Source of the DNA: Actinomycetes bacterium
GTDB lineage: Bacteria; Actinomycetota; Acidimicrobiia; Acidimicrobiales; RAAP-2
NCBI GenBank assembly: GCA_021791615.1
Contig: JAJYWG010000063.1
Span: 1-5,509 of the forward strand
Reading direction: 5' to 3'
DNA: 5,509 bases
In this document: positions 5,245 through 5,509 of the stretch, one piece after another
Layout: the number at the start of each line of letters is the position of its first letter
How positions within the stretch are numbered: position 1 is the stretch's first letter
Position numbers and translations under genes: made by a program
Notes under the pieces: generated by a model
What the model was told of the DNA's origin: nothing
Database searches by the model: none
The model's input: the letters and a program-made list of their open reading frames with translations, nothing else

Positions 5245-5509
5245 ATGGCTGCGAAGAGCGAGCGACTCAATCTCCGCTTGACCCCAGCTCAAGACACGGT
5301 GCTTCGAGCTGCCGCCGACGCCCACGGGGAGACCGCCAGTGAGTACGTCCTGAGGAATGCGGTCGAGGCTGCTCAGGAGGACCTTGCAGACCGCCGCGTG
5401 TTCGTCATCGACGAACCCGCGTGGCATGAGCTGCAAGCTGTACTTTCCTCCCCCGTCTCGGTGCCGTTGCCGATGTTGAAGCTGCTCTCGAATCCGAGCG
5501 TGCTCGAGA
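5245..5509 (+). CDS. TacA-like (DUF1778) ribbon-helix-helix antitoxin, 3' end outside window
   Basis: The 88 visible codons read MAAKSERLNLRLTPAQDTVL and so on. Residues 5-12 (SERLNLRL) fit the DNA-binding ribbon. Two helices follow (TPAQDTVLRAAADAHG and TASEYVLRNAVEAAQEDLAD). Residues 51-66 (RVFVIDEPAWHELQAV) are the hallmark 'FxLDxxAWxxFxxxL' element of DUF1778 antitoxins, the part that wraps the toxin. The tail PMLKLLSNPSVLE matches the usual 'P.L..LL..PSVF' ending, so only a few residues are missing. In known pairs the partner is a GNAT-fold toxin that acetylates aminoacyl-tRNA, encoded just downstream; it would lie outside this window. There is no ribosome binding site before the ATG, and the promoter predicts a leaderless transcript, common in actinobacteria. 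The protein represses its own promoter in studied systems. Confidence 0.88.
   Translation, partial: MAAKSERLNLRLTPAQDTVLRAAADAHGETASEYVLRNAVEAAQEDLADRRVFVIDEPAWHELQAVLSSPVSVPLPMLKLLSNPSVLE

Noticed and set aside
5017..5436. Extension of the minus-strand hypothetical gene up to 5436
   Set aside because: The upstream 70 or so codons would be antisense to the convincing DUF1778 antitoxin and its promoter and show no family pattern.

Overview
This is a high-GC window with strong G/C at third codon positions. The look of the proteins (a Pro/Ser/Thr-rich anchored Asp-box protein, a DUF1778-type antitoxin, small Trp-rich proteins) suggests an actinobacterium, possibly of the Acidimicrobiia. That placement is inferred from composition and style, not from a marker gene. 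The window looks like chromosomal accessory DNA: one large intact gene, then a graveyard of mobile-element and toxin-antitoxin remnants, then small genes.

Layout: (1) 1-99 is the C-terminal tail of a plus-strand gene. A tandem array of a 14-bp unit (114-192) follows its stop. (2) An extended -10 promoter overlapped by a perfect inverted repeat (285-301) leads into 320-2602. This gene encodes a 760-residue membrane-anchored, mostly extracytoplasmic protein with Ig/IPT-like stretches and a C-terminal Asp-box beta-propeller. (3) 2603-3450 holds no intact gene. It contains a tyrosine-recombinase scrap (minus, 2801-2884), two short tandem duplications, a possible IS21-type end (2963-3000) and a mazF-like toxin pseudogene (minus, 3034-3362) with a frameshift and a stop codon. 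(4) 3457-4098 is the N-terminal two thirds of an IS1595-family transposase, cut immediately after its second catalytic Asp. The reading frame then runs on into a small multi-pass membrane protein gene (about 4165-4745), which is itself broken by a one-base shift near a C5 run. (5) On the minus strand two small genes overlap by GTGA (4822-5016 and 4691-4825). The second overlaps the end of the broken membrane gene tail to tail. (6) 5245-5509 is the start of a TacA/DUF1778-like antitoxin. It has a good promoter whose predicted start site falls on the ATG, so its mRNA is probably leaderless. Its toxin, expected to be a GNAT acetyltransferase, would lie just beyond the window.

There is no obvious joint pathway. 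The unifying theme is turnover: two transposase or recombinase relics, one dead toxin gene and one apparently live toxin-antitoxin module mark a site that has repeatedly taken up and lost DNA. The best candidates for something undescribed are the anchored Asp-box protein with its operator-like promoter and the overlapping pair of small minus-strand genes.
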